64,000 nucleotides of DNA. Origin: Mycobacterium sp. MYCO198283 (GTDB lineage Bacteria; Actinomycetota; Actinomycetes; Mycobacteriales; Mycobacteriaceae). Of this stretch, positions 9,730 through 20,900 are shown in pieces. The notes under the pieces were generated by a model. That model was not told the origin of the DNA, searched no databases, and saw nothing but the letters and a program-made list of their open reading frames with translations. The position numbers were made by a program, and so were the translations under genes. Location of the stretch: contig NZ_JAJQJI010000001.1 of assembly GCF_021213805.1 (NCBI RefSeq), positions 627,944 to 691,943 on the forward strand, written 5' to 3'. The stretch's first letter is position 1. Each line of letters begins with the position of its first letter.

Positions 9730-10965
9730 TCAGACCACCGTCAGCGGCAGCGAATGCCGCGGCTCGAACTCGAACGTCGCTCCCCCGCTGACCTTGGCCA
9801 CCGCGACCTCGCCGAACTCCTCGGCGGGCGCCTCCCGTTCGACGACCCGGGCGGTCCAGTCGGTCGGTGTGCCCGCAAGCTCGACGTCGAGGCGCGGGTC
9901 GACCGCGCGGACGGCGGCCTGCAGCGGCCGCACCTCGTCCGGCGTCACCAGCGACACCCAGGCACCGTCGTCGTGGGCGGGTGACGGCCGCACCGTCACA
10001 CTGTCGGGCCCGAACTCGGCGTCGACGTAGGCGGCGGGGTTGAACAGCGGGTGCACCCGCAGCACCTCGACCGCGCCGTCGACGCCTTTCGGCAGGCCGA
10101 GCGCCCGGTGGATCCGCTCGGCGGCGATCCCCGCGAGGCCGATCAGCTGTCGGGTGCAGATGTCGTGCGCCACCGCCGCTGCATCGTCCAGGCCGCCGGC
10201 GCGCTTGCGTACCGCGATCCCGAACGACAGGTTCAGCAGGTGCATCTGCAGGCACACCTCGTCGGCCATGCGGACCAGCGCCGCGTGCGAGTAGGCGGCG
10301 AAGTCGAAGTCGGACAGCAACGGACCGGAGTAGTCGGCCCGGCCGTCGCCGGCCGGCTCGATGGGGTCCAGCTCCAGGTTCGCGGCGGCGCTGGCCTGCA
10401 CCTGCGCCAGGTGCGGGTGGTCGGCGACCTCCGGGTGCGACTCGTCGATGGTCACCGTCCACGCACAGTGCGGATGCCGGTCGGCGGGTACCCGCGGTGG
10501 CCGGTGGATGGGCCGGATCCGGCAGCGGCGGTTGGTGGCGACGGCCGTGGCGTCGAAGGTCGGGTCCTCGATGTCGTGGCACATGCCGCGGACGTAGTCC
10601 TCGCCCATCGGTTCGACGTCGAGCAACGCGCCGCAGTGGTCGAGATGGAACTCGCCGTGCCAACGGTCGTGGACGACGTAGCGGAAGTCCATGAACTGCG
10701 GCGGCGCGCCGATGTCGAGCTGCAGGCCCTTGAAGATGGTGATGACGTCGTCGCCGACGTAGTTCAGCGCGCGCTGCATGCGACGGGTGTAGATCGGGCT
10801 GGCACCCATCCACTCCTCGATGGCGATCTGCAGCATTTCGGGACGGCCGAACCTGCTGATGCACCACGCCATCCCGGACCGGTCGATCAGCTGCCCGATC
10901 AGCAGCAGCTCGGGCACCAGGGTGGCGAGCCGCCGGCGGGACAGCGCCGCGTACCTACTGCTCAT
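9730..10965 (-). CDS. Conserved protein of unknown function, 411 aa, with a His/Cys-rich core
   Basis: I do not recognise this family. It is a soluble protein with no signal peptide. The first 130 residues contain the cluster HGEFHLDHCGALL (about residues 104-116), then GMCHDIEDP (about 127-135) and RRCRIRPIHRPPR (about 146-158). Together these could form a metal or cofactor site. The C-terminal part includes a helix with DDAAAVAHDICTRQL. It overlaps the end of the carboxymuconolactone-decarboxylase-like gene by 11 bases, so it belongs to the operon running left from aldA and presumably acts in the same oxidative pathway. There is no such gene between purD and Rv0771 in M. tuberculosis as I recall it. 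Confidence 0.75.
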   Translation of the reverse strand: MSSRYAALSRRRLATLVPELLLIGQLIDRSGMAWCISRFGRPEMLQIAIEEWMGASPIYTRRMQRALNYVGDDVITIFKGLQLDIGAPPQFMDFRYVVHDRWHGEFHLDHCGALLDVEPMGEDYVRGMCHDIEDPTFDATAVATNRRCRIRPIHRPPRVPADRHPHCAWTVTIDESHPEVADHPHLAQVQASAAANLELDPIEPAGDGRADYSGPLLSDFDFAAYSHAALVRMADEVCLQMHLLNLSFGIAVRKRAGGLDDAAAVAHDICTRQLIGLAGIAAERIHRALGLPKGVDGAVEVLRVHPLFNPAAYVDAEFGPDSVTVRPSPAHDDGAWVSLVTPDEVRPLQAAVRAVDPRLDVELAGTPTDWTARVVEREAPAEEFGEVAVAKVSGGATFEFEPRHSLPLTVV

Positions 10966-11389
10966 CGAGGCTGCTCCCGGAGTGCATGTGCAGCGCGGCG
11001 TTGACGTTCGCCTTCTTGTCCTCGCCCTGCGGGGCGGCTTTCCGCCGCTGCTTGGCCACCTTCGTCACCACACCGTCGAGCTTGGACCCGAGCGGGAAGC
11101 CGAGGTAGTGGGTCAGGAAGATCGCCATCTCCTTCAGCTCGTCCTCGGTGAGCTCGTCGTTGGCGAGGGCGGCGTTGGCCTGGATCTCCGCCAGGTCGGT
11201 GATGCCGAGCGCGGTGACGACGGTCAGCGTCATGATCCGCTTGTCCCGCATCGAGAGCCCCGGCCGCGTCCAGATGGTGCCGAACAGGTGGTCGGCGGTC
11301 AGCGCGAAGTAGTCGCCCGGCATGTCCGGCATCTCCCAGCCGTACACCTCGTTCATCCTGTCGAGGCCCTTGCGGCGCAGTTCGTCCAT
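10955..11389 (-). CDS. Carboxymuconolactone decarboxylase/AhpD-fold protein (Rv0771-like)
   Basis: A 144-residue all-helical protein of the CMD family. The pattern LSMRDKRIMTLTVVTALG (about 60-77) followed by a helix starting EIQANAALANDELTEDEL is typical. The CxxC pair used by AhpD peroxidases is absent, so redox activity is unlikely, and it is closer to the gamma-carboxymuconolactone decarboxylase branch. It starts two bases after the upstream dehydrogenase stops and overlaps the next gene by 11 bases, so all three are one transcript. It matches M. tuberculosis Rv0771 in size and neighbours. Confidence 0.88.
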   Translation of the reverse strand: MDELRRKGLDRMNEVYGWEMPDMPGDYFALTADHLFGTIWTRPGLSMRDKRIMTLTVVTALGITDLAEIQANAALANDELTEDELKEMAIFLTHYLGFPLGSKLDGVVTKVAKQRRKAAPQGEDKKANVNAALHMHSGSSLDEQ

Positions 11390-11391
11390 CG

Positions 11392-12231
11392 CTACTCCTT
11401 CGTGTGCGGTACGCCGAGGCCGGCGGCCAAACTCTGCCGCGCCAACTGCGCCAGCGGCAGGTCCACCCCGGCGCGCTCACCGAGCGCCAACGCCAAGCCG
11501 AGGTCCTTCTCACCGAGATCGCGCGCGTGCGTGAAGGATCCGTACAGGAAATGGTCGGGCGCCAGGTCCGACATGTCGTCGCGCACCATGATCGCGCCGG
11601 GTCCGCCGGTCAACGCGTCGGTGTGCCGCACGACGCGACCGAGCTGCTGCAGGTCGATCCCGTTGGCCGCCGCCAGCGCCATCGCCTCGCAGGCCGCGGC
11701 GTAGCCGGTGAAGGACAACATGTTGCGCGCCAACTTCATCCGCGTGCCCGCCCCCGGCGCACCCGCGTGGATCACCATCGACGCGAACTGCTTGAACGCC
11801 GGCTTGACGCGCTCGTAGACCGCGCGGTCGGCGCCCACCATCACGGCCAACTCGCCGTTCGCCGCGGCCGCACCGCCCCCGGACACCGGGGCGTCGACGA
11901 CGAAGATGCCGCGCGAGTGGTGCTCGGCGGCCAGCGACTCCGCGGTCTCGGGGCTGATCGTCGAGTGGATCGCGATCACCGTGCCGGGCGCAGCGTGCGC
12001 CGCCAGCTCCGCGACCACGCTGCGCACCTGCTCGTCGTCGAGCACCGTGACGCTGATGATCTCGGCGTCGGCCACGCCTGCGACGTCGGCCGCCGCCGCT
12101 GCGCCCGCCTCGACGAGCGGGGCCATCGCCTCGGCGCGCAGGTCGAAGACCACCAGCCCGCCGGGCCAGCCGGTCAGCCGCGACGCCATGGGCGCACCCA
12201 TGTTCCCGAGGCCGATGTAGCCGTACGTCAT
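11392..12231 (-). CDS. NAD-binding beta-hydroxyacid dehydrogenase (Rv0770-like)
   Basis: A 279-residue protein of the 3-hydroxyisobutyrate dehydrogenase family. The Rossmann motif GYIGLGNMGAPMA is at residues 3-15, the substrate motif FVVDAPVSGGGAAA near 115-128, and the catalytic Lys lies in MKLARNML near 165. It oxidises a short beta-hydroxyacid with NAD(P); the substrate is unknown. The ATG at 12231 is chosen because the glycine motif follows at once. An open reading extends 20 codons upstream into a tandem 33-base repeat, but those residues (REEQWT repeated) look non-coding. Operon with an SDR upstream and a CMD protein downstream. Confidence 0.88.
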   Translation of the reverse strand: MTYGYIGLGNMGAPMASRLTGWPGGLVVFDLRAEAMAPLVEAGAAAAADVAGVADAEIISVTVLDDEQVRSVVAELAAHAAPGTVIAIHSTISPETAESLAAEHHSRGIFVVDAPVSGGGAAAANGELAVMVGADRAVYERVKPAFKQFASMVIHAGAPGAGTRMKLARNMLSFTGYAAACEAMALAAANGIDLQQLGRVVRHTDALTGGPGAIMVRDDMSDLAPDHFLYGSFTHARDLGEKDLGLALALGERAGVDLPLAQLARQSLAAGLGVPHTKE

Positions 12232-12238
12232 GAGCGCC

Positions 12239-12302
12239 GTCCATTGCTCTTCGCGCAAGCGCTCATCGGGAGTCCATTGCTCTTCGCGCAAGCGCTCATC
12301 GG
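12239..12302. repeat. Tandem direct repeat, two 31-base identical copies with period 33
   Basis: Bases 12239-12269 and 12272-12302 are identical over 31 bases and separated by two bases. The unit, read on the + strand, contains CTCTTCGCGCAAGCGCTC, an imperfect palindrome. The repeat fills the gap between the SDR stop codon (in the right copy) and the start of the next gene. One copy looks like a recent duplication, because the sequence on either side continues normally from a single copy. It may affect translation of the downstream dehydrogenase. Confidence 0.9.
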
Positions 12303-13057
12303 ATGATCTGCCCGCCGTCGACGTTGAAGATCTGCCCCGTGATCCAGCTCGCCTGGTCGCTCAGCAGGAACAAGCACATGCCGACGAGGTCCTCCGGCTC
12401 ACCCATCCGGCTCAGCGGGATGTTCTTGACGATGTCGGCCACCATCTCCGGTGGCGTCGTGGTGCGGTTGGCCTCGGTGTTGATGGGTCCGGGCGCGATG
12501 GCGTTGACCCGGATGCGCTGCCCGCCCAGCTCGGTGGCCAGCTGCTGCGTCAGCCCGTTGATGCCGACCTTGGCCAGCCCGTAATAGTTCGAGTACAGCC
12601 ACGCCGCGGTGGACGACTGGTTGACGATCGCCCCGCCACCTCGCTTGGCCATCTTGCGGTACACCGCCCGCGTGCACACCAGTGCCCCGTCGAGGTTCAC
12701 GCTCATGAAGCGCTTGTAGTAGTCCCAGTCGACGGTGATCAGGAAGTCCAACTTCATGCCGCCGAAGATCGCCGCGTTGTTCACCAGGTAGTCGATGCCG
12801 CCGAACTCCGAGAGCGTCTGCGCGGCCATCTCTTTCGCCGACTCGGGATCCGACACGTCGACCCGGACCGCGAGCGCGCTGCCGCCCTCACCCTTGATGC
12901 CGTCGACGACGCGCTGCGCGCCCTCGACGTTGATGTCGGCTACGACGACTGCGGCGCCTTCCCGCGCGAGGCCCTCGGCGTACGCCTGTCCGATGCCGCC
13001 GCCGGCGCCGGTGACGATGGCTACCTTGTCCTGAAAATCGTTGCCGTACCGGCCCAC
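12296..13057 (-). CDS. Short-chain dehydrogenase/reductase (Rv0769-like)
   Basis: A 253-residue classical SDR. TGAGGGIGQAYA (about 16-27), the NNAA strand near 93, the catalytic Ser in NQSSTAAW near 146 and YYGLAK (about 160-165) are all present, with the C-terminal GQIFNVDGGQ. It follows the aldehyde dehydrogenase by 10 bases. Together with the aldehyde and hydroxyacid dehydrogenases it suggests stepwise oxidation of an alcohol or sterol-derived compound. The exact substrate is unknown. Confidence 0.9.
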   Translation of the reverse strand: MGRYGNDFQDKVAIVTGAGGGIGQAYAEGLAREGAAVVVADINVEGAQRVVDGIKGEGGSALAVRVDVSDPESAKEMAAQTLSEFGGIDYLVNNAAIFGGMKLDFLITVDWDYYKRFMSVNLDGALVCTRAVYRKMAKRGGGAIVNQSSTAAWLYSNYYGLAKVGINGLTQQLATELGGQRIRVNAIAPGPINTEANRTTTPPEMVADIVKNIPLSRMGEPEDLVGMCLFLLSDQASWITGQIFNVDGGQIIR

Positions 13058-13067
13058 TGGCGTTCTC

Positions 13068-14537
13068 CTAGTTCGCTGCCCTGGCTATGGCCTTGATCTC
13101 GAGGTACTCCTCGAACCCGGCGAGCCCCATCTCCCGGCCGATGCCGGACTGCTTGTAGCCACCGAACGGCATGTCCGCCGAATACCAGACGCCGCCGTTG
13201 ATGTTGACGGTGCCGACCCGCAGGCGCGCGGCGACACCGGCCGCGCGGTCCTCGTCGCCGGAGAACACGGTGCCGCTCAGGCCGTAGGGCGAGTCGTTGG
13301 CGATGCGCACCGCGTCGTCGTCGCCGTCGTGGCCGATCACCGTCAGCACCGGACCGAAGATCTCCTCGCGGGCGACCTTCGCGGTGTTGTCGAGCCCGGC
13401 GATCACCGTCGGCTCGATGAAGAACCCGCGGTCGCGGTCGGCGGGACTGCCTCCGCCGCAAGCGAACCGGCCACCCTCGGCGACCGCCGAGTCGAGGTAG
13501 CCCTGGACGCGGTCACGCTGGCGCGCCGAGATCACCGGGCCGCAGACGGTGCCGGGATCGTTCGGGTCGCCCGGCCTCAGACCCGCCATCGTGCCCGCGG
13601 CGGCGTCGACGGCCTCGTCGTACCGCCCGCGCGGCACCACGAGCCGGGTGGTGATCGCACATCCCTGGCCGGCGTGCATGGCCGCGGTGAACGCCGCCAT
13701 CGAGCAGGCGCCCGCGAGGTCGGCGTCGTCGAGCACCAGGAACGCCGACTTGCCGCCGAGTTCCAGGAACACCTTCTTCAGCGTGGCGGCGCTGTCCGAC
13801 ATCACCGCCCGCCCGGTGTTCGTCGACCCGGTGAAGGACACCATGTCGACGCGGGGATCCGTCGACAGCAGCGCGCCGACGCGGTGATCGCTCGAGGTGA
13901 CGATGTTGACGACACCCGGCGGGAAGTCGGTGTGCTCGACGATCAGCGCCCCGAGCACCGCGGCCGCCCACGGGGTGTCGGGAGCGGGCTTGAGCACCAA
14001 CGTGTTTCCCGCCGCGAGCGCCGGCCCGATCTTGGCCAGGTTGATCTGGTGCGGGAAATTCCACGGGGTGATCGCGCCGACCACACCGACCGCCTCCCGC
14101 GCGACGGTGCGATGGGTCTTGATGCCCATCGGTGCTGCGATGCCGAGATCGGTGGTCCAGGAGTAGGACTCGGCGGTGTCGGCGCAGAAGCTGAGGTCTT
14201 CGACGGGCCCTTCGAGCTGGGCCGCTGAGGTCAGCATCCGCGGGGCACCGACCTCCGCGATCGTCAGCTCCCGCAGGTCCTCGATGTGGTCGCGCATCGC
14301 CTGCTGCAACTGCCGGATGCATCGCACCCGCAGCGCGGTGTCGGTGGACCAGGCCGTGGTGTCGAACGCGGTGCGCGCGGCCTCGATCGCGCGGTCCATA
14401 TCGGCGGCGTCGGCGTCGGCGGCGACGCCGAGCACCTCCTCGGTGGCTGGGTTGCGGGTCTCGAACGTGCCGGCACCGCCGCCGACCAGTGCGCCGCCGA
14501 TCAGCAGGTCGCTGCGGCGGTCGGGCAGCAGGGGCAT
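13068..14537 (-). CDS. aldA: NAD(P)-dependent aldehyde dehydrogenase (AldA, Rv0768-like)
   Basis: A 489-residue aldehyde dehydrogenase oxidising an aldehyde to its acid. The coenzyme motif ITPWNFPHQINLAK is near residue 152, the NAD-site FTGSTNTGR near 232, the general-base Glu in FLELGGKSA near 256, and the catalytic Cys in GQGCAITT near 290. It is the first gene of the leftward operon (aldA, SDR, hydroxyacid dehydrogenase, CMD protein, 411-aa protein) and diverges from the TetR gene. A GGACA-NN-TGTCC palindrome lies 23 bases upstream of the ATG, so the TetR protein probably represses it. Confidence 0.94.
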   Translation of the reverse strand: MPLLPDRRSDLLIGGALVGGGAGTFETRNPATEEVLGVAADADAADMDRAIEAARTAFDTTAWSTDTALRVRCIRQLQQAMRDHIEDLRELTIAEVGAPRMLTSAAQLEGPVEDLSFCADTAESYSWTTDLGIAAPMGIKTHRTVAREAVGVVGAITPWNFPHQINLAKIGPALAAGNTLVLKPAPDTPWAAAVLGALIVEHTDFPPGVVNIVTSSDHRVGALLSTDPRVDMVSFTGSTNTGRAVMSDSAATLKKVFLELGGKSAFLVLDDADLAGACSMAAFTAAMHAGQGCAITTRLVVPRGRYDEAVDAAAGTMAGLRPGDPNDPGTVCGPVISARQRDRVQGYLDSAVAEGGRFACGGGSPADRDRGFFIEPTVIAGLDNTAKVAREEIFGPVLTVIGHDGDDDAVRIANDSPYGLSGTVFSGDEDRAAGVAARLRVGTVNINGGVWYSADMPFGGYKQSGIGREMGLAGFEEYLEIKAIARAAN

Positions 14538-14560
14538 GGCGGTCTCCGATCGAGGATGCT

Positions 14561-14572
14561 GGACAACTGTCC
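14561..14572. promoter_or_regulatory. Palindromic operator GGACAACTGTCC upstream of aldA
   Basis: A 12-base inverted repeat (GGACA / TGTCC arms, two-base centre) 23 bases before the aldA start. A second copy lies at 14671-14682 next to the divergent TetR start. On the minus strand a TANNNT box (TATCTT, 14593-14588) would place the aldA transcription start just before this palindrome, so a bound repressor would block it. Assignment to the adjacent TetR protein is inference. Confidence 0.65.
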
Positions 14573-14670
14573 GGCGTAGACGGCTCGAAGATAGCCCTCA
14601 CCACCAGCCTGTCGCAAGCATCAGGTGGATGAGCTGCGGGGTTGCCCTGGATATCCGGGTCCGCTAATTT

Positions 14671-14682
14671 GGACATGTGTCC
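14671..14682. promoter_or_regulatory. Palindromic operator GGACATGTGTCC over the TetR start codon
   Basis: Arms TGGACA and TGTCCA with a two-base centre, extending to 14 bases (14670-14683). It overlaps the TetR GTG codon (14677). A TANNNT -10 box (TAATTT, 14665-14670) lies directly upstream and predicts a transcription start at or near the GTG, i.e. a leaderless mRNA. A repressor here would cover the start site, fitting autoregulation of the TetR-cyp123-SDR-cyp51 operon. Confidence 0.65.
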
Positions 14683-15273
14683 AGCAAGCCGGTGGTGGCG
14701 ATCACACGCGAGACGGGCGACCCCCGGCGCAACCGGCGTCAGCAGGAGACGTTCCGCAGGGTGCTCGCCGCCGGTGTCGAGATGCTGCGGGAGTCGTCGT
14801 ATTCCGATGTGACGGTGCGCGCGGTCGCGGCGCGCGCCAAGGTCGCCCCGGCGACGGCCTACACCTACTTCTCGTCGAAGAACCACCTGATCGCCGAGGT
14901 GTACTACGACCTGATCAAGCAGGTGCCGTACTTCACCGACGTCAACGACGCCAAGACCACCCGCGTGGTCAACGCCCTGCGCACGCTCGCCCTGGTGGTG
15001 GCCGACGAGCCCGAGGTGGCGGCCGCGTGCACCACCGCACTGCTCAGCAGCAGCGACCCCGCGGTGCACCGGGTCCGCGACCGGATCGGCGGCGAGATCC
15101 ACCGCCGCATCACCTCGGCGATCGGGCCCGACGCCGACCCGCGCACGGTCGCCGCGCTGGAGATGATGTTCTTCGGCGCGCTCGTGCAGGCCGGCAGCGG
15201 CGTGGTCGGTTACCGCCAGATCACCGACCGGATGGCGTATGCGGTCGGCATCATCCTGGGAGACAGTGCATGA
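14677..15273 (+). CDS. TetR-family regulator (Rv0767c-like)
   Basis: A 198-residue TetR repressor. The helix-turn-helix lies at residues about 25-70, ending in VAPATAYTYFSSKNHL, and a helical ligand domain follows. GTG 14677 is the first in-frame start, placed 6 bases after a TAATTT -10 box; no ribosome-binding site precedes it, so the transcript is probably leaderless. Its stop overlaps the cyp123 start (ATGA), so it is co-translated with the P450 operon. Divergent aldA operon and the twin palindromes suggest it controls both directions. The ligand is unknown; a sterol or a P450 product is a reasonable guess. Confidence 0.9.
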   Translation: MSSKPVVAITRETGDPRRNRRQQETFRRVLAAGVEMLRESSYSDVTVRAVAARAKVAPATAYTYFSSKNHLIAEVYYDLIKQVPYFTDVNDAKTTRVVNALRTLALVVADEPEVAAACTTALLSSSDPAVHRVRDRIGGEIHRRITSAIGPDADPRTVAALEMMFFGALVQAGSGVVGYRQITDRMAYAVGIILGDSA

Positions 15274-16501
15274 GCGGCAACGCTGCGGGCGGCACCGTAG
15301 ACCTGGTGCTCGACCCCTACGACTACGACTTCCACGAGGATCCGTACCCCTACTACCGCCGGCTGCGCGACGAGGCCCCGCTATACCGCAACGACCAGCT
15401 CGGCTTCTGGGCGCTGTCGCGGCACGCCGACGTGCTGGCGGGCTTCCGCAACAGCGCTGCTCTCTCCAACAAGTTCGGCGTCTCCCTCGACCCGGCGTCG
15501 CGCGGTCCGCACGCATCGAAGACCATGTCGTTCCTGGCGATGGACGACCCGGCGCACCTGCGGCTGCGCACGCTGGTCTCGAAGGGCTTCACGCCGCGCC
15601 GCATCCGCGAACTGGAACCCCGCGTCACCGAGATCGCCCACCACCACCTGGACGTCCTGCTGGCGAAGGCCGCGTCGTCCCCGGGGAGCACGGTCGACTA
15701 CGTCGACGAGTTCGCGGGCAAGCTGCCGATGGACGTCATCTCCGAGCTGATGGGGGTGCCGCACGCCGACCGCGACCAGGTGCGCGCGTGGGCCGACGGC
15801 GTCATGCACCGCGACGAGGGCGTCACCGACGTCCCGCCGGCCGCGATCGAGGCGTCGCTGAACCTGATCGTCTACTACCAGCAGATGGTCGCCGAACGGC
15901 GCACGCACCCCACCGACGACCTGACGACCGCGCTGCTGCACGCCGAGATCGACGGCGACCGGCTCACCGACGACGAGATCCTCGGCTTCATGTTCCTGAT
16001 GGTCATCGCCGGCAACGAGACCACCACCAAACTCCTTGCCAACGCCGCGTTCTGGGGCCACCGCAACCCAGACCAACTGGCGCCGGTCTACGACGACCTC
16101 GATCGGGTGCCGCTGTGGGTCGAGGAGACCCTGCGCTACGACACCTCCAGCCAGATCCTGGCGCGTACCGTCGTCGGCGACCTCACGCTGTACGACACCA
16201 CGATTCCGCCGGGTGACGTGGTGCTGCTGCTGCCCGGCTCGGCGCACCGCGACGAGCGGGTGTTCGACGCCCCCGACGACTACCGCATCGGCCGCGAGAT
16301 CGGTTCCAGACTCCTGAGTTTCGGCAGCGGCGCCCACTTCTGCCTCGGCGCGCACCTCGCGCGCATGGAAGCGCGGGTGGCGCTCGCCGAGTTGTTCAAG
16401 CGAATCCGCGGATACGAGGTCGACGAGGCCAACGCCGTCCGCGTCCACTCCAGCAATGTCCGCGGATTCGCTCATCTTCCGATCAGCGTGGAGGCCCGGT
16501 A

Positions 16502-16502
<1 letters not shown>
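15270..16502 (+). CDS. cyp123: Cytochrome P450 CYP123-like
   Basis: A 410-residue bacterial class I P450. Visible motifs are the I-helix oxygen site AGNETTT (about 244), the K-helix EETLR (about 287) and the heme loop FGSGAHFCLGAHLAR with the heme-ligand Cys at 358. No membrane anchor. The neighbours TetR, SDR, CYP51 and a ferredoxin reproduce the M. tuberculosis Rv0767c-Rv0763c operon, in which this position is CYP123. Electrons probably come from the ferredoxin two genes on. Substrate unknown. Start ATG overlaps the TetR stop; its stop overlaps the next ATG (TAATG). Confidence 0.92.
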
Positions 16503-18890
<2,388 letters not shown>

Positions 18891-18904
18891 GGAAGGGATC
18901 GGCG

Positions 18905-19444
18905 ATGGCGAGTCGAGAGCAGCTCGAGGACTGGGTGCAGCGGTGGCTGGACGCCAACCGTGAAGCCGAGCGCATCGGCGACTGGCGGGGGCTCGCAGAG
19001 TTCTACGCCGAGGACGCCACCTACGGCTGGAACATCGGCCCCAAGGAAGACGTCATGTGCATCGGCCGCAACGAAATCCGCGACACCGCACTGGGTTTGG
19101 AGATGGAAGGCCTGGAGAACTGGGTGTACGAGTACCAAAAGGTGCTCATCGACGACAAGCAGAACGAGATCGTCGGCTTCTGGAAGCAGATCGCCCACCG
19201 CTCCGACGGCACGCAAACCGAGATCTACGGCATCGGCGGCAGCTGGTTCCGGCTCGACCACCAGCTCCTCATCGAGTGGCAGCGCGACTTCTTCGACTTC
19301 GGCCACGTGCAGAAGGCGTTCCTGAAGCTCATCGAGTCCGGCGACCTCACGCCGACGATGCAGAAGCGCATCGAGCGCAGCCTGGCCGGCGAGAAGCTGC
19401 CCGGCTACTACCCGATCGGCGAAGCGCCCGTACCGATCTGGTGA
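18905..19444 (+). CDS. SnoaL/NTF2-like protein (Rv0762c-like)
   Basis: A 179-residue protein with the cone-shaped NTF2-like pattern. Its N-terminal helix contains WLDANREAERIGDWRGLAEFY, followed by EDATYGWNIGP and beta strands rich in Trp, Tyr and Phe. Members are isomerases, cyclases or ligand-binding proteins. It ends the TetR-cyp123-SDR-cyp51-ferredoxin operon, 14 bases after the ferredoxin, with AGGGA before the ATG. It may bind or isomerise a sterol intermediate, but no catalytic Asp/Tyr pair can be assigned with confidence. The last 37 bases overlap the convergent flavoprotein gene. Confidence 0.83.
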   Translation: MASREQLEDWVQRWLDANREAERIGDWRGLAEFYAEDATYGWNIGPKEDVMCIGRNEIRDTALGLEMEGLENWVYEYQKVLIDDKQNEIVGFWKQIAHRSDGTQTEIYGIGGSWFRLDHQLLIEWQRDFFDFGHVQKAFLKLIESGDLTPTMQKRIERSLAGEKLPGYYPIGEAPVPIW

Positions 19445-20838
19445 TCGGCGCCCAGTTCCGCCGCCAGCGCTTCGAGCTTCTCGTTGGCGGCGGTCAGGGC
19501 GCCCCGCATCATCTCCATCGCCCGGTCACGGACGCGCGGACGCGCCAGCGCGGGTCGGAACAATTCGGCCAGCACGTTGAGTCGTGAGCCCACCAGCCAG
19601 TCCATCAACTCCGGCTCCAAGCTCCAGCGGATCTCGTTGCGCTGCTCGCCGTGGGTCATCGGGATCCAGTCGAACCAGTGGTACGGCAGCCGGATCACCT
19701 GGCACAGGTCGTTTCTGACCGCGTCGTCGGCGTAGGCGAGCTCGACGTGCGCGATGAACGCCGCGGAGAAGATCTGCTGGCAGGCGCGCACGCTCTGCGG
19801 CGTGATCAACGGGCCGTCGAACACCGGCAGCTCCGGGCGGGGCCGCAGCCCGTCGCTGGTCGCGTCGACGAACAGCGTCGTGGCCGCGTCGGCGGGCACC
19901 GTGCCGCCGGTCAGCTCGATGCGGTCGGTCTCGATGCTGCGCACATGCCCGAGCCGCACCACGTCGGTGACCCGCCGCAGCTGCGCCACCTCGGCCTGCG
20001 TGACGGTGGCGCAGCGGTACATCGTCGGCTCGACGTTGGTGTCCAACCGCAGCAGGACGCCGCCGGCCTCCAGCCGCGCGTACAGGTCCGGCACCGACGT
20101 CGCGGCCATGATGGCCTCGGTGCGGGCGCCGACCGACGCGCGGAACTGTTCGACGAACTCGGCGCCGGGCTGCACGTTCGCCCGGTCCAGCAGCCAGGCG
20201 TCGCGGGCGACGATCCAGGTGATGCGGTCGGGTGAGATGCCGTGGCGCAGCAGCCACAGCAGCGCGTCCATGCCGGTCTTGCCGCCGCCGACGATGACGT
20301 AGCGGTCGTGGCCGCGGGCCGTCGCGGGCAGCAGGTTGACCGCGACGCAGGTGACGCGCGGTGCCACGGACCAGGCCGGCGGGCGCATCGACGGCACGAC
20401 GACGTTCGAGTAGGTGGTGTCGACGACGCGGCGGGCCACGTCGACGGTGTACTGCTCGCCCGCGAGCGTGGTGAAGCGGCCGTCGCCGTCGTACTCGCTC
20501 ATCGGGAAGTAGCTGACGCGGCCCGTCGCGATGAGCGCGCGCATCACGCGGTCGAAGTAGGCGCGGATCTCGTTGGCGGTCGCCAATTCGTACATGCCGG
20601 CGTTCAGGCCGTCGGTGTCGATCCGGCCGGAGTCCAGGCGCAGCGAATTCACGCCGTAGTAGGCGGACGGCTGGTGCAGCCGCACGAAGGGATAGGCGGT
20701 GTTCCAGTGGCCGCCCGGCTGGTCGCCGCGGTCGACGACCACCACCGTCGCCTCGCTCTCGGTGACGAGCGTGTCCAGGAACGCCATCCCGACCGCCCCG
20801 GCGCCGATGACGAGGTAGTCCGCTTGCAGTGTCGGCAT
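19408..20838 (-). CDS. FAD/NAD(P)-binding oxidoreductase
   Basis: A 476-residue flavoprotein. The N-terminal dinucleotide fold [17 protein letters not shown] (about 6-22) is followed by a second acidic strand [16 protein letters not shown] further nucleotide motif [15 protein letters not shown] lies near residue 180. This layout resembles flavin-containing monooxygenase-like or related NAD(P)/FAD proteins. The pathway is unknown. It stands alone, convergent with the SnoaL gene with a 37-base coding overlap, and diverges from the HIT gene across about 60 bases. Confidence 0.8.
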   Translation of the reverse strand: MPTLQADYLVIGAGAVGMAFLDTLVTESEATVVVVDRGDQPGGHWNTAYPFVRLHQPSAYYGVNSLRLDSGRIDTDGLNAGMYELATANEIRAYFDRVMRALIATGRVSYFPMSEYDGDGRFTTLAGEQYTVDVARRVVDTTYSNVVVPSMRPPAWSVAPRVTCVAVNLLPATARGHDRYVIVGGGKTGMDALLWLLRHGISPDRITWIVARDAWLLDRANVQPGAEFVEQFRASVGARTEAIMAATSVPDLYARLEAGGVLLRLDTNVEPTMYRCATVTQAEVAQLRRVTDVVRLGHVRSIETDRIELTGGTVPADAATTLFVDATSDGLRPRPELPVFDGPLITPQSVRACQQIFSAAFIAHVELAYADDAVRNDLCQVIRLPYHWFDWIPMTHGEQRNEIRWSLEPELMDWLVGSRLNVLAELFRPALARPRVRDRAMEMMRGALTAANEKLEALAAELGADHQIGTGASPIG

Positions 20839-20900
20839 CGCAGGCGAGCGTAACGGGTCGTTTCTTGCGTCCTCGCCGGGCGGCCAGCATGCTCGTGCGC

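Noticed and set aside
11392..12291. Longer start for the hydroxyacid dehydrogenase at 12291
   Set aside because: It would translate the tandem repeat (REEQWT twice) before the Rossmann strand; the ATG at 12231 fits the family.
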